Assembly: GCA_008360975.2 (NCBI GenBank)
Contig: CM039198.1
Location: forward strand, 9,568,547 to 9,632,546
DNA from: Lichenostomus cassidix
Taxonomy: Eukaryota > Chordata > Aves > Passeriformes > Meliphagidae
Length of the DNA: 64,000 nucleotides
Reading direction: 5' to 3'
The stretch's first letter is position 1; every line of letters starts with the position of its first letter. Both the position numbers and the translations under genes were made by a program. This document shows positions 34,201 through 50,543 of the stretch, in pieces. Under the pieces are notes generated by a model that was not told where the DNA came from, did not search any database, and saw nothing but the letters and a program-made list of their open reading frames with translations.

Positions 34201-37200
34201 GGCTGCTGTCATTCACAGTACTATTTTCCTTGGCCAAACCCCTGTACTGTCCCTTCATGGCCATGCCAGAATCCAGGTGTGCTTCACTAGAATCCATGTT
34301 CACTCGGGAGTGGCACTGCTTTAGCTTTTCCAGCCTCCTTCCATCAGCTCTCAACTTCAGTTCACTCATTTAGTAACAGGTTCTGTGGAGTTTTTTTCCA
34401 TCTCCTGAGCAGGTATCCTTTGCCAATCCTGTTCCTATAACCTATTCTTGCATTCCCACCAGCCCCCTTTTAAAACTCTTTAAAAATTAGGCAGTATATT
34501 TCAGATGGATGCCAAATTGATTTAAATTTGCCTTTAGTCTCTCCATTCAAATACAGTATCTTAGTCACAGACATCTGTAGTTATTGAGTTGCCACTTCAA
34601 GTGAACACAAGTTCTGGATCTCCCACATCACACCCCTTTAGTGATGCAGAGCAGTGCCCATCACCAGTGATTCCATCTTCCCTCACTGAGATGATGTGCT
34701 GCTCTTGCTCCTTCTTTCTATGCACCACGTTTTTCACTCCCACAATCTTTTCATCCACGTGGATAATTTATTTGCAGGAGTCAGGTGGTTTTATCCAGAT
34801 TTTTTAAAGCAAATTCAGAATTGACAGTACTGGATTAGAGCAAACACAGCACACACCTCAAACAGCAGCCAACACCAGTTGTTTTAAGGAAAAATATAAA
34901 ACAAGCACCAAAAATATACTACTTTCCTCTATTACCTCCCAGTTTCCAAACACTTTCAGCTCGCACACTTCCTGAACTAGGCAAGATTTCTGTGCATTTC
35001 ATAACCTCAACAGATTGTTTTTTCTGAAGACCAAGAAAAGGTTTCCTTGTGGACTCTCACAGGCTTCTACCATTTGTATCTGTAGCGAGGGATTCCACTC
35101 CTCATATGCCCCATGCAACAAGAACCATCACCTTTCCTTTGAACCTGGTTTACATTTCCTCTGATGCCCTTAGTTCTTGCAAAGAAGAAATACCTGAATA
35201 TCATATAATGTGTATCCTCACTCACCCTACCACATGTTCCAGCTTTACTTTTCCAGCCTGCTCAGAATGTGGCAGGGCAGGAAGGCCATGGCAGCAGCTC
35301 AGAGCTCTTACAAGCAGTCCAATCACTTCCAGAGGGTAAAATTTTGACAACTGAGTTCAGCTAACCTAAACCACCTTTTCCTCCTTCACACTATTACTCT
35401 ATGTATTTTATTGCCGCTTAATTTAGCATTAACATGCTCTCTCTTGCAGGTCGTTTGACACAAGAAGATCCCCATAGTACCTGTAGGCAGATATCCAAAT
35501 CTCTTGCCAGCAAGACCCTGCTCCTTGGTGTCAGTTTGGCAGGGAATGAATTCTCACTCACTTTTAAGTCTCATTTCTCTCTCTCCCTAATGCCTTAATT
35601 TCCCAGTCCCATTTTCAGTTCAGAGCACACAGGAAGAAACATCAGAAAGAAGTCTGACTATTGCCAGGCTTGCTAGTTCTTGTGCTACCATCTGCATTTC
35701 TGTGTTTGTTTAGAACACACTTTGGTAAGGTTCTAAGCTTGCAAGAGGGCACAGTGGTTTTGACAGCTTAACAGTGCACATGGGCCTTCAGCAAAGATCC
35801 AATAGCTAGTTTTAAGATGTATATGCTGCTCTTATCCACAGTCTTTCAGAAAGCTCCTCTTATCCACAGTCTTTTCAGAAAGCTCCTTTTACTCACTATG
35901 TAATCATTGTCCTCATCCTTGGGGCCTTCGCTGTAGTACACACGGTATGCTTTAGCCACTTGGTCAATCTGTGCCTTCGTACCAGTCAGCCCAACCAGCT
36001 TAGGAGAAAATTCTAGATAGAAAGAAAACATTTATGCATTTTAGTGAAAAGAATCTCTTCAAGAGGCTTCTTTTCAGTGCTCTGCATTACATGCTATGAG
36101 ACATGGAGGAAGAAAGTGGTAATACCTTTAACATATCTGGCAATGGCTTCTTGGTTGTCCCTCTCAGGATCGATGGTGATGAAGAGTGGGGTAAGATTAG
36201 GCAAAGATGGAATCCGATCTGTCACATTAACGATTATTATTTATTTTAGAAAGCCAGAAATCATCTCTCATCTCCCTTCAAACAAGCTCCTAGCCAAGTA
36301 ACATCAATCCAAGCCCACCCCAAGTACCAAAAAAAACCCGTTTTGTGCAGCTTTATGTAATTCATGAAGGAGGTAAATGCCATGAGATGCGATGCTCTGC
36401 GTCTGTGCTGGGAGCTTCCAGTGCCCCAGCCAGAGGCTCTGCCCTGCTCAGGAGGGATGACAGACTGGCTCTGCTGCAGAAGATGCTGTGGTGTGATGCA
36501 TGTGTTGGAACACTGGTTGACACAAGGAAAGCACACCAGGATGGTGGAGCAGGAGGAAACATGAAGACACAATCTGGATTCTTTCCATCATGCTCCAGCC
36601 AAAGCCTTCACTTTGGTCTGAATTGCTCCATGCTGGCTTACTATTATCCCTGCTCAGTAATTGTTCAGGGCCTACAGGTTAAAAAAACACCCGTAACACA
36701 GAGCCTTCCCCCTCCCTCCATTCCACAACACAGCCACTCTGCTTCAGGAGAGAATCTCATAGAGATTAATAAAATAGAGGAGAAAAAAACCCTAAAATAC
36801 CTCATAGTCACTTCTTAGCAAAAATACAATGCAATGTATTTCCTGTAACCTGCCACCATCTTTTTATTCCCAAGTCCCCTGCTGTGGAAAGACCAGTGCT
36901 GTCATGTCTAGTGACATCCAGATTGGTCTGCGCATCACTTAGCAATTAATTCAACTATTGAATAATAGCCAGCAGCATTTAAAAAAAATATTACCAGTTA
37001 CCACCATTTGTAGTATTTCATCAGAATAAACCTGACTCATCCAAAACCACTGTTTATGGACCCCGTGCCAACTGAATTCCCATACCAATTTCATCTACCA
37101 CTGCAATCATTTTCTCCAGCTCATCAGGACAGATGTCAGGGCAGTGAGTGAAGCCAAAGTAGATCAGCACCCACTGGCCAATGTAGTCCTTGCTGGTCCT

Positions 37201-38354
37201 GGGCTGTCCCTCATGGCTGACGAGCGAGAAGGGCCCTCCTAGCAGCGGCTTCCCAATGCCTCGGTTTCTCTCCTTCTCCAGTTCTACAAAACACAAGGAG
37301 GGATCAAACACATCCACACCACAATCCATAATGCTTCCCAGGCCAGCCTTGGGAGCAGCCGAGTCAGACACTGCACAGTTATGTCAAGATACACCAACAC
37401 CCGTCACGTGGAAACCTGATGTTCTCATGCCTTCCAGAAAACATTCCTTTTGGACAAAATCAAATATCCTAAACTCCCTTGAAACCTGACATTATCTTTC
37501 ACTGATATTTGACTGCATTTTTGTTTGAAAAGAAACGGAAAAATAAAGACAGATATCTGGCCTGGTGTGACACGGGGAAACTGAACATACCCTAAAGGCT
37601 GCAATATCTCTGTTTGCAACAATAAATCCATGACAAGGAAAGGTATGGGCAGCTCCTGCAGGAGGGGGCAGAGCTCAGGTGCTACAGGGCAGGAACCCAA
37701 CATGCCCACAACACCCAGCTCCGTGTCTGCGCTGCACAACGTCCAGCCAAACACAACTATTTCAACCTAAGAACTTTAAAACGCTGAATCTTGAATTGCT
37801 GTTAATTTTTGAGATTTTTCTGCGGCACTTCCGTATACACAGGCACGAAGTGGCGCTGTGCAAAGCTGTGATACAGTGACGATGCCCAAACAGATAAAAT
37901 ACACCTGAATGCAAAACCCACATCATCGGAACACGAAAAACGCTTCGTCTGAACACGAAAAATGCGACTATCCCGCCGCTCCTCCCTCGGCCCGCACTCA
38001 CCCTCCTCCTTGCGCCGCTTCACCACCTTCATGCCGGCCAGCAGCCCCCCGCCCAGCACCACGGTGGCCGCCAGCGACCGCCAGGACACGAGCTGCGGGG
38101 GACAAGGGGTTTGGTGACCGCACGGGGCAGGGGGACAGCCCGGCCCGCCGCCCGCGCCCCCTCCGCCCCTCACTCACCCGCCTCTGGGCGCCCGCCCGCG
38201 GTCCGCGGCCCGGCGGCAGCTGCGACACCGAGCGGCTGCGGGCGGCGGGCAGCAGCGCCCAGCCCCGAACGGCCGGGCCGGGCAGCGGGCACAGCCCCCC
38301 GCGGGCCCACGGCGCTGCCGCCCGGAGCCGCCACAGCCGCGCCGCCCCCGCCAT
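31210..38354 (-). CDS. SCO1: SCO1, mitochondrial copper chaperone for cytochrome c oxidase assembly (267 aa)
   Basis: Six coding exons: 38354-38178, 38092-38002, 37283-37086, 36218-36126, 36012-35897, 31338-31210; all donors are GT and every phase matches. SCO1 is anchored in the inner mitochondrial membrane and passes copper to the CuA site of COX2. The protein has an Arg/Ala-rich, acid-poor N-terminus fitting a mitochondrial presequence, one membrane segment at about residues 65-80 ([16 protein letters not shown]), and a thioredoxin-fold domain with the copper-binding CPDIC motif (Cys137, Cys141) and the distal His228 in VDHTIIMY. The family DxxF-type metal environment and the GPKDED loop before the His are intact. 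Human SCO1 is 301 aa; the shortfall is in the presequence. It shares a promoter with ADPRM. Intron 5 (4.6 kb) carries the minisatellite and two CR1 copies. Confidence 0.97.
31377..31700 (-). mobile_element. CR1 LINE 3' fragment (minus), in SCO1 intron 5
   Basis: Diverged CR1 end: 'aaatcacagaatgccagctc', 'agaagggacctcatggataa', then the body up to 'tataaaaagggagcttccat'. It begins only about 40 bp upstream of the acceptor of the last SCO1 exon. Confidence 0.8.
31775..31915 (+). mobile_element. CR1 LINE 3' end (plus), facing the previous copy
   Basis: Ends with the classic CR1 tail: 'gtaggactccatgatcctta', a short linker, and the terminal octamer pair 'attccatgattctatgat'. With the copy at 31377-31700 it forms an inverted CR1 pair in SCO1 intron 5. 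Confidence 0.85.
32262..32912. repeat. Minisatellite, about 15 imperfect units of 32-48 bp, in SCO1 intron 5
   Basis: The repeated core is 'agcagtgggatacagggaaa' followed by 'tgcaggat' and a variable 'gggactgggacc' linker. Units to the right (32650-32910) are the most alike, and those to the left are shorter and more diverged. The unit length varies, mostly through one or two extra 'gggact' linkers. Lack of stops makes a 275-codon frame on the minus strand, which is a repeat artefact. Confidence 0.92.
35829..35887. repeat. Two-copy tandem duplication of about 29 bp beside a SCO1 donor
   Basis: Two nearly identical copies of 'cttatccacagtctttcaga' plus 'aagctcct', differing by one T. The second copy ends 4-5 bp from the exon 5 donor (35896-35891), so it forms the start of SCO1 intron 5. 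Confidence 0.85.
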
Positions 38355-39010
38355 GTTCCCGCTGCCCGCACCGCCCCTTCCGCCCCGCCCGCGGCCGCCA
38401 TGGAAGGGGCGCCGCGCCTCGCCTTCGGGGTTATCGCCGACATCCAGTTCGCGGACGCGGAGGACGGGCACGACTTCGGCGGCACTCGGCGGCGCTACTA
38501 CCGGCACAGCCTGCGTCTGCTGTGGGAGGCGGTGCAGGCGTGGGCCGACGAGAGCCCACCGATAGACTTCGTGCTGCAGCTGGGCGACAGCATCGACGGG
38601 CTGAACGCCCGGCGCGGTGAGGCCGAGAGCGCCTTGCGGCAGGTGCTGGCGGTCCTGGGGCAGCTGCCGGTTCCGGTGCACCACGCGTGGGGCAATCACG
38701 AGCTCTACAACTTCAGCCGGGCCCAGCTGGTGCACACCGGGCTGTACAGCCGCCCCGCGGGGGGCTCGGACGGGCCGCCGGACACGGACTGCCAGGCCTA
38801 TCACTGCAGCCTGGCCGCGGGGCTCCGCCTCGTCGTGCTCGATGCCTATGACCTGAGCACCCTGGGCAGGGACCCCGACAGCCCCCGCTACCAGGAGTCC
38901 CTGCGGCTGCTGCGGGAGAAGAACCCCAACGATGACCCCAACAGCCCCGCAGGTACCTCCGGCTTGGCAGGGGCGCGGGCGGCCGAACCTTCGGTGTCCG
39001 GAGCTGCCGG
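37950..39010. promoter_or_regulatory. CpG island / bidirectional SCO1-ADPRM promoter
   Basis: A dense CpG, GC-rich block surrounds the two opposing start codons: SCO1 at 38354 (minus) and ADPRM at 38400 (plus), with only 45 bp between them. No TATA box is visible. The two 5' UTRs must be very short, or each must run into the other gene's first exon. Confidence 0.85.
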
Positions 39011-40092
39011 TGCTGCCGGCGGGATGCTCAGGCGTGTGCCCCATTGCTGCCCAGCTCCGCCGCCTCCCTGCCGTCAGTGCAGCGGCTGTAGCAGAGCACT
39101 GAGCTGTGCCCACCTATCCCATGCCAGGGGACACCCAACAGCGGAAACCCTGTTTGTGTAGTGTGACCAAAACTCCCCGGAAATACTAACAAATAATCTT
39201 CTTTGTGCACGGAGGCTGGAGATTTGATCCAGGAAATGCACAGAAACCCCAAAGGTTCTGAGAGTTAACCAACTGTAACAGATTTATGTAAGGCAAACAG
39301 ACGAGCCAGGGGAGGTGTATGCACTTGTGTCTAACCTTCTTCTTCGTTGCAGGGCTCAAAGAACCTCACTTTGTAGCATTTAATGGAGGATTTAGCCAAG
39401 CCCAGCTGGACTGGTTCGATGAAGTCCTTAAGTCCTCTGATGAAAACCAAGAAAAAGTTGTAGTTATGGGTAGGTGGATGTTGGGGGGGATATATAGAGA
39501 ATCAGAATGGTTTGTGTTGGAAGGGTCCTTAAAGCTAATCTAGTTCCAACCCATATGTTTGATGGGTATAAACTCCCATAGAAATATATGAAAAAGTTAG
39601 CTAGCCTGTGTATGTTAGCTACAGAAAACATGTAGCAGCTCTGTGGCTCTAGGGAGGTACAGATGGAACCTGTGAACGAGCAGAACAGCAACCGTGCCTC
39701 ACACTGGAGTGAGCTTTCTGTACTCAGTCAGATGGGTGAACGTCCCAGCAATGAGGCAGCTTTATTACAGTTTAACTCTCCCATTTCTTTCCCTCTGGAC
39801 TGCAGGTCATCTGCCCATTCATCCTTATGCTTCGAACGGGGTTTGCCTGGCCTGGAATTACGAGGCTGCGCTGTCAGTCATACACTCGCACCGGTGCGTG
39901 GTCTGTGTCCTCGCAGGGCACCTGCACGACAGCGCCTACTGCCTGGACTCTCACAGAGTTCACCACCTGACCTTGGACGGGGTGATCGAAACGCCACCAG
40001 ACAGCAATGCTTTTGGAACTATTTATGTCTATGAAGATAAAATGATACTAAAGGGAAGGGGCAGAATTGCAGACAGAGTTATGCATTTCTGA
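38400..40092 (+). CDS. ADPRM: ADPRM, manganese-dependent ADP-ribose/CDP-alcohol diphosphatase (318 aa)
   Basis: Three exons: 38400-38952, 39353-39469, 39806-40092, with GT-AG introns in matching phase. The family hydrolyses ADP-ribose, CDP-choline, CDP-glycerol and cyclic ADP-ribose with Mn2+, in the cytosol. The calcineurin-like phosphoesterase motifs are all present in order: DIQ (Asp14, Gln16), GDSIDG (Asp63), GNHE (98-101), GH at 224-225 and GHLH (261-264). The downstream anchor segments [11 protein letters not shown] and [13 protein letters not shown] match the ADPRM family. The human protein is 342 aa; this one is shorter at both ends, starting a few residues before the first beta strand. 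The ATG at 38400 is the first in frame after the SCO1 start and sits in the context gccgccATGG. Exon 1 is strongly GC-rich and exons 2-3 are not, as expected at a CpG-island promoter. Confidence 0.97.
39498..39560 (-). mobile_element. Short CR1 3' fragment in ADPRM intron 2
   Basis: About 60 bp of the CR1 end ('agaatcagaatggtttgtgt', 'tggaagggtccttaaagcta') starting some 25 bp after the donor of ADPRM exon 2. Confidence 0.85.
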
Positions 40093-40301
40093 AATACCAG
40101 GAAAATACAGATTGCTCTTCTTCAGGAAGGACTCGGACAAAAATGTAGCAGATTCAGCTGTTTGCTTTTAGAAAGGTGTGCATGGCTCATTCCTATTGCT
40201 TTAGCGCAGACATTTTGCTCTTGGATACAGAATTTTAGAACTTACATTCTTTAAGAAAGCACCTGATTTCTTTGTGGGGAATAGAGAAGGCCAGTAACTG
40301 A

Positions 40302-40307
40302 AATAAA
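40302..40307 (+). terminator. ADPRM: ADPRM polyadenylation signal
   Basis: AATAAA 210 bp after the ADPRM stop codon and the first such hexamer downstream; cleavage is expected about 15-25 bp further on. Confidence 0.6.
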
Positions 40308-40974
40308 TGTATTCAGATGCAGAGTGTTGATTTGAAACACCCAATCCAGATTGGATTGTTACTGTGAAAAGATGCAAACCATACTATGAATATTGCTCAA
40401 AAAAAGCCCACTGTTATTCTCTCAGTGAGCATTAAAGCATGCAGAGTTGTACCTGCCCAGCCACGTCTCACTTTATTTATTTTCTGTGAACATCACAGTA
40501 ATGTCTCATGTCTGGCAGAATATATCCACCCTGTAACCTCTTCCAACATTTCTTTAGAAGACTAAAGTAATCCTCAGAAAAAGCTAAGCATAAGGGGAAT
40601 GGAGACAACCTGTGCTGCACCATGGAATGCTCAGATGGGCTGTGCTGTGTGTGCACAGCTGGCGTCACCTGCAGCAGTGCTGAGAGTGAGCCCTGACACC
40701 AATTTAAAGGGTGTTGTGTGCTGCACCTGGAGCTGTCCTGGCTCTGTCCCAGCCAGCTCCTGAGTCCAGTGTATTCACCTGTGCTTCCTTCTCCAGGATG
40801 AGTAATGGGAGATGCTTACTGCTGCAGGGCTGCTGTGTGGGTCCTGCTTTCCAAGAAAAATTAGGTGAGCGGCAGAGTTGTGACAGTGCCCACATCTGCT
40901 GGTGGCAGGCTTGAATATGCATATCTCACAAAATAAAAGATACAGAGGCTTTCATTTTCTTTAGAAAAATAGTG

Positions 40975-40980
40975 TTTATT
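40975..40980 (-). terminator. TMEM220: TMEM220 polyadenylation signal (distal)
   Basis: AATAAA on the minus strand, about 540 bp after the TMEM220 stop. A second hexamer is nearer the stop at 41159-41154, so two alternative 3' ends are possible. Either way the ADPRM and TMEM220 transcripts converge and probably end 0.65-0.85 kb apart. Confidence 0.5.
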
Positions 40981-41516
40981 ACTCTGTTTTACTCAAACCA
41001 GTGATTTTCAGTTAATAGCAAAAATAATTTTTCAGATATATTCTATAAATGATTTTAGGACAGAAACAGAAATAGAGACTGCTCAGTTTTCCATTTAGTC
41101 TGAAATGGATTATCCAGGCACATATTTGAAAGTTCTGTGGCTGCAAATAGTCATTTATTGAAACAGTGTTTGCTTTACTTGTCCTTTATGTTATAGAACA
41201 GTAGATTTCTCAAAGTACCAGGTGATTGGAGAGTGATCCAGGGATGCCATGATATCTTGAATATACCGTTAGAACACACATTAGATCAATGATGTTTGGA
41301 AACTGTAAGAAGCAGCCAGCTGAACAGGAGTTTCCAGAGAATATTCCCCACTCAGAATTGACAATGTTCATCAACATTTTACTAAATCTCAAATGGCACT
41401 GCTGGAAGCAGCCAGGTATTCTTGGGTCTTATCAAACTGACACTAACCATTCATTAAGCACCAAAAGCAAAGGCAAGTAGGGTCAGCATAGTTACAGTAG
41501 ACTTTCTCCCGCCCAA

Positions 41517-46763
<5,247 letters not shown>

Positions 46764-46914
46764 GACTGGGGCGGGCCCGAGGCGGGGACAGAGGGGCGGG
46801 ATCCGGGCGGGACCCGGCCCCGGCGGTGATCCAGAGCCCCATGCCCATCCCCATCCCGGTCCTATCGCGGTCCCTCCCAGCGGGGCCGCCTGGGACGGGC
46901 CGGTCAGCACGGCG

Positions 46915-47105
46915 ATAATGGGAGGGGAGGCCCTGGCACAGGGTGCCCAGAGAAGCTGTGCTGCCCCTGGATCCCTGGCAGTGTCCAAGGCCAGGTTGGA
47001 CAGGGCTTGGAGCAACCTGGGACAGTGGAAGGTAGCCCTACCATGGCAGGGGGTGGAACAAGATGATTTTTAACGTGGCTTCCAATGCAAACCGTTCTGT
47101 CATTC
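46915..47105 (+). mobile_element. CR1 LINE 3' end (plus), just upstream of TMEM220
   Basis: Recognisable by 'aggccctggcacagggtgcc', 'agagaagctgtgctgcccct', 'ccaaggccaggttggacagg' and the end 'aaaccgttctgtcattc'. It abuts the TMEM220 CpG island. Confidence 0.92.
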
Positions 47106-47557
47106 ATCGCTAATGATTTGTGGGGGGAATTGGAAAATGCTTGTGCTCCAACTCAAGCCCAATTTAGAGCCGCACAGTGCTGGGCACAGTGTGCATATCC
47201 CAGGAATTACACAAAAGCCAAGGCTCTCCTGCCTTTCACTGCTTGTACCACTGACTACGAGCCACAAATACTTGGTCATCCCTTAACAGGCCTCTGTAGC
47301 AAATAAATCCAAGAATGTCCTGGGCTCCATAAAGAGAACTGTGAGTAGCACGTTGCACTTACTATTCCTGCTATTCCTGGTGTATCTACAACTTTTGGCC
47401 CTGTCCAGGGTCCCCAGTAGAAATGGATGTGGAAGACCAAGACTGGAGTCCTATGGATAGCACCCAGGATGGTCAGGAACCCAGATAATGTGGTCTTTGA
47501 GCAAAAGTGGGCAAAAAGGATACAAAATCCAGTAATAATGTGTGACAATAATGTGTG

Positions 47558-47823
47558 ACAAAACCAAAAACCAACAAAACAACCAAAAAAAAAAACAACA
47601 AACACCAACACACCCCCCACCCCCCACACCAACACCCCCCAAACAAACACAAACCCACCCCCCCCACCCCCCACACCCCCACCAACCACCCCCAAAACCA
47701 CCCAACAAACCCCAACACACAACCACCCAAAAAACAACAAACCCACAAACCCAAAACAAACCCAAACAAAACAAAACAACACAAAACAAAAAAAACACCA
47801 AACACAAACAACCAAAAAACAAC
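47558..47823. repeat. 266-bp tract made only of A and C (G/T-only on the minus strand)
   Basis: From 47558 to 47823 I find no G and no T on the plus strand. The tract is not a regular microsatellite: it mixes A-runs, 'aac', 'aaac' units and C-runs of up to eight. It is bracketed by short direct repeats: 'aataatgtgtgaca' twice at 47533-47560 and 'ataatgtgtgag' at 47825-47836. The minus strand carries several G-runs that could form G-quadruplexes. Confidence 0.97.
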
Positions 47824-47829
47824 TATAAT

Positions 47830-50400
47830 GTGTGAGGTGGCTGCAGGAGTGGCAAAGCCGTATTTTCCCTGCTGGCACCAGATGATGCAGCATGGAGCAG
47901 TAAGAACAAATGATGACTTGCAAGGCTTTGACTGGATATTAGGGAAACATTTTCATCAGGAGAGTCATGCAGCCTGCAACAGGTAACTGAGACAGTCTGT
48001 GTGACCTCCATCCCTGAACATTTCCAGGGCTTACATAGACAAAGCCATGGCTCACCTAATCTGATGTTGTGACAGCCTTGTTTCCCTTGGACTCATGAAC
48101 TTTAGCTGTGCCTTCACAGCCACATTTTAGTGTTTCTGTGAAAGCTCATGTACTTGAAAGAGAATTAGATCTTTGTCTTGGTGAATACACGAGAACAATC
48201 TTGTGCAGTAAAACAGGTGAGTAGTTATGCAGAAGTATAAACCCCCAGAGAGAGACCCTGAGCTCTGACAGAGCAGCCAGCTCCAGCTCAGCCACAGCTT
48301 TGCCTGGGTTTGCCCTGGAGCTGTTGATCCAGCCCTTAACCCATGAGGTGACTTTCCAGCTTGATCTCACCACCAGAGACCTCACCAGCCATCACTGGGC
48401 TGTGTCTGATGCTGGTTACACCCCTTGGGGCTGATCCTGATCCTGACCCATAGGTTGACTTCCAAGCTCAACCTCAGGCTTGCACGGTCATCATGAACTG
48501 GGCTGATAACCTGGGCTCTCAGTTAGAGCCAGCTGCAGTCCCTGGTCTGCCCTGCTTGCCTTGCACCAGGGTGGTGGGATGGGCTTGGAAATTTAGTGAT
48601 GCTGAAGAACATTAGTGTAGGGAAGGAATAGTGAGTCTGGAATAAGATGAGATGTTATTTTTTTCCTTGCCAAGAGAGCAGGATTTAAATAGAAATTTTT
48701 GTCATGCTTCAGAATTAGTTTTGTATTTAAGAGATTCAGTCATTTTGTGTAGTCTGGAGAACCAAAAAGGATATTGCTCAGAAGAACAGCACTGTGTCAT
48801 CATTTGCTGATCATTTATGACAAAAAATGATGATAAGTGATTCATTGAAAGTGGGTCCTTTAGAAATGTTAAATCTACAATATCCGTTTGCCAAGACTGA
48901 GCCTCTGTGAAATTGTATCTCCCACTGATTTCAGTATCAGCGTCATACAGTTCCTTCAGCACCCAAGAATCAGGTCTTGCTGAATTGTTATTTAGAGGAC
49001 ATGTGAATATTTTCCCATTTGTGGGGAGGATTAATTCTCATTTTTAACTGAGTCTTTCCTTGAGTAAGTTACAAGAGATGAAATTACTACAGATAAAGAC
49101 ACAGAGAAGTAAGAATTGTCTTTGTAAGTGGCTGCCAATATTACAGCTACACTGAGCAGGCTTTATATTCAAAATAAATGTGTTATTCTGTACATTAAAC
49201 AATGTCTGGCAGCCGCAGGCAGAACAGCAGGCTATGTTCACTATAACTAAATCCCTCCCAACATTTAAGTTGATTCACATTCCCAGCCTGAAGCCCAGGA
49301 AAATTAAACCAGTCTCTACAGGCAGCCTTAGGGGTTCATCTTCCCTCTTCACAAACACTCCAGGAAGGAACTACAAGTGCTTAAAGGAAAGCTGGAGAAT
49401 GACACTTCACATTCTGTTCTCCTCTTCCCAAACCCAGCTTGACATATGGATTAGCAACAGTCCAAAGGTCCCTGCAGTTTCTCAGGAAGTCCCTCTGGGG
49501 CTGAGTCCCTCACTGAGGCACCACGAACTCCATACACAAAACCCCTGGCTTGGGCTTTTTAATGACACAGAAGCTCACTGAAGAGCACTCATTGATGTTT
49601 GTCTTTCTTGTGTGGCCCCTTCCCCAGTCCATACCCCTTACCTCAAAAGAAGGAGAGCTCTAGTAATGAATCACCTTCGTGCCTTGTTTCCAGCTCAAGG
49701 ATAGGCTCTTGAATGTATTTTATAACAGAGGGGAAGTAATCTTGGGCTAGAAAATGGAAATGTCAAGGATTACAAAGTAAGACTGGTGATAAAAAGAGTA
49801 AGAAGAATGTAAAAGACAGCATGTCTTTCATTAGCATAATTTATATGATAGGAAAATAAAAGCAGACAAGCTTTTCAGGCACATCAACTCTTCTTTGTGT
49901 GGGAAACAAAATGATGACTCACTGCCCATTTTTTCCAACCATACTAGCTGATCTTCAAAATGAAAATTAATCTGTCATGAAGTCTTTGGCTCTTTAATTT
50001 GTATGATCATAAATTGTTGTGCAAATTTGCACAGCCCACCTAGTTTCTGTCATGGTTGGGCTGCTCCTTGACATCTCATGGGCTGCACGGTCAGGAGGGA
50101 AGAGAGTAGATGGGAGAAAGTGATAGAAACTGGGAAGGAAGCAGAGAAACAGCTGGACAGATACATCCAGAGCCCTGCCTGGGATGGGACAGGATTCTGC
50201 TGAGGGGAAGGGGAGGCTGGGATGGCAGAAAGCAGCTTCTAATGGGCACTTGGGAGGCATGGTGTGGAAGGTTTGGCAATCCTGTGAGTGAGCAAAGTTC
50301 AGTGACACAAGAGCAGGGGAGGGCAAAAGGCTGCTCTGTCTCTCCTGAGGGTAGGGTGGGGAAGAGGGATTAGTTTACTAACTGTGGCATTCTTTACTGC
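47830..50400. other. Gene-free stretch with an imperfect 110-bp duplication
   Basis: No exon, RNA gene or clear transposon is visible. Two adjacent segments, about 48320-48410 and 48435-48520, look like diverged copies of one unit (each has a 'gatcc...aaccca..ggt/tga.tt.c' block and then 'catca...ctgggctg'). Otherwise the sequence is A/T-rich and unremarkable. Confidence 0.4.
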
Positions 50401-50405
50401 TCTAA

Positions 50406-50543
50406 TTCAAAGAACCATAGAATATTCTGAGCTGAAAGAGACCCATAAGGATCATGAAGTCAACCTCTTGAGTGAATGGCCCATATGGGGATCAAACCCA
50501 CAACCTTCATGTTATTAGCATCATGCTCTGGCCAGCTAAGTTA
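50406..50543 (-). mobile_element. SINE with tRNA-Ile-like head and CR1-like tail (TguSINE1 type)
   Basis: Read on the minus strand, 50543-50477 resembles tRNA-Ile, including an A-box-like 'ttagctggccagagca', the anticodon region 'tgctaataac' and a B box 'gggtttgatccc'. After 'catatgggcca' it continues into a CR1-like 3' end ('tctttcagctcagaatattc', ending 'tatggttcttt'). This composite architecture is that of the songbird TguSINE1 family. It is a decayed copy and not a tRNA gene: the acceptor stem is lost. Confidence 0.85.

Noticed and set aside
33722..34369. 215-codon minus-strand frame
   Set aside because: Inside SCO1 intron 5 without similarity or promoter; consistent with chance in GC-moderate sequence.
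37998..39113. 371-codon minus-strand frame across the SCO1/ADPRM island
   Set aside because: It contains the true SCO1 first exon but reads through its donor and antisense to ADPRM; high GC removes stops.
47276..47923. 215-codon minus-strand frame very rich in Gly, Val, Phe, Trp and Cys
   Set aside because: Translation of the G/T-only strand of the A/C tract, which cannot contain stops other than those with A; no protein family is recognisable.
50477..50543. Possible tRNA-Ile gene
   Set aside because: Acceptor stem is missing and it continues into a CR1 tail; it is the head of a SINE.
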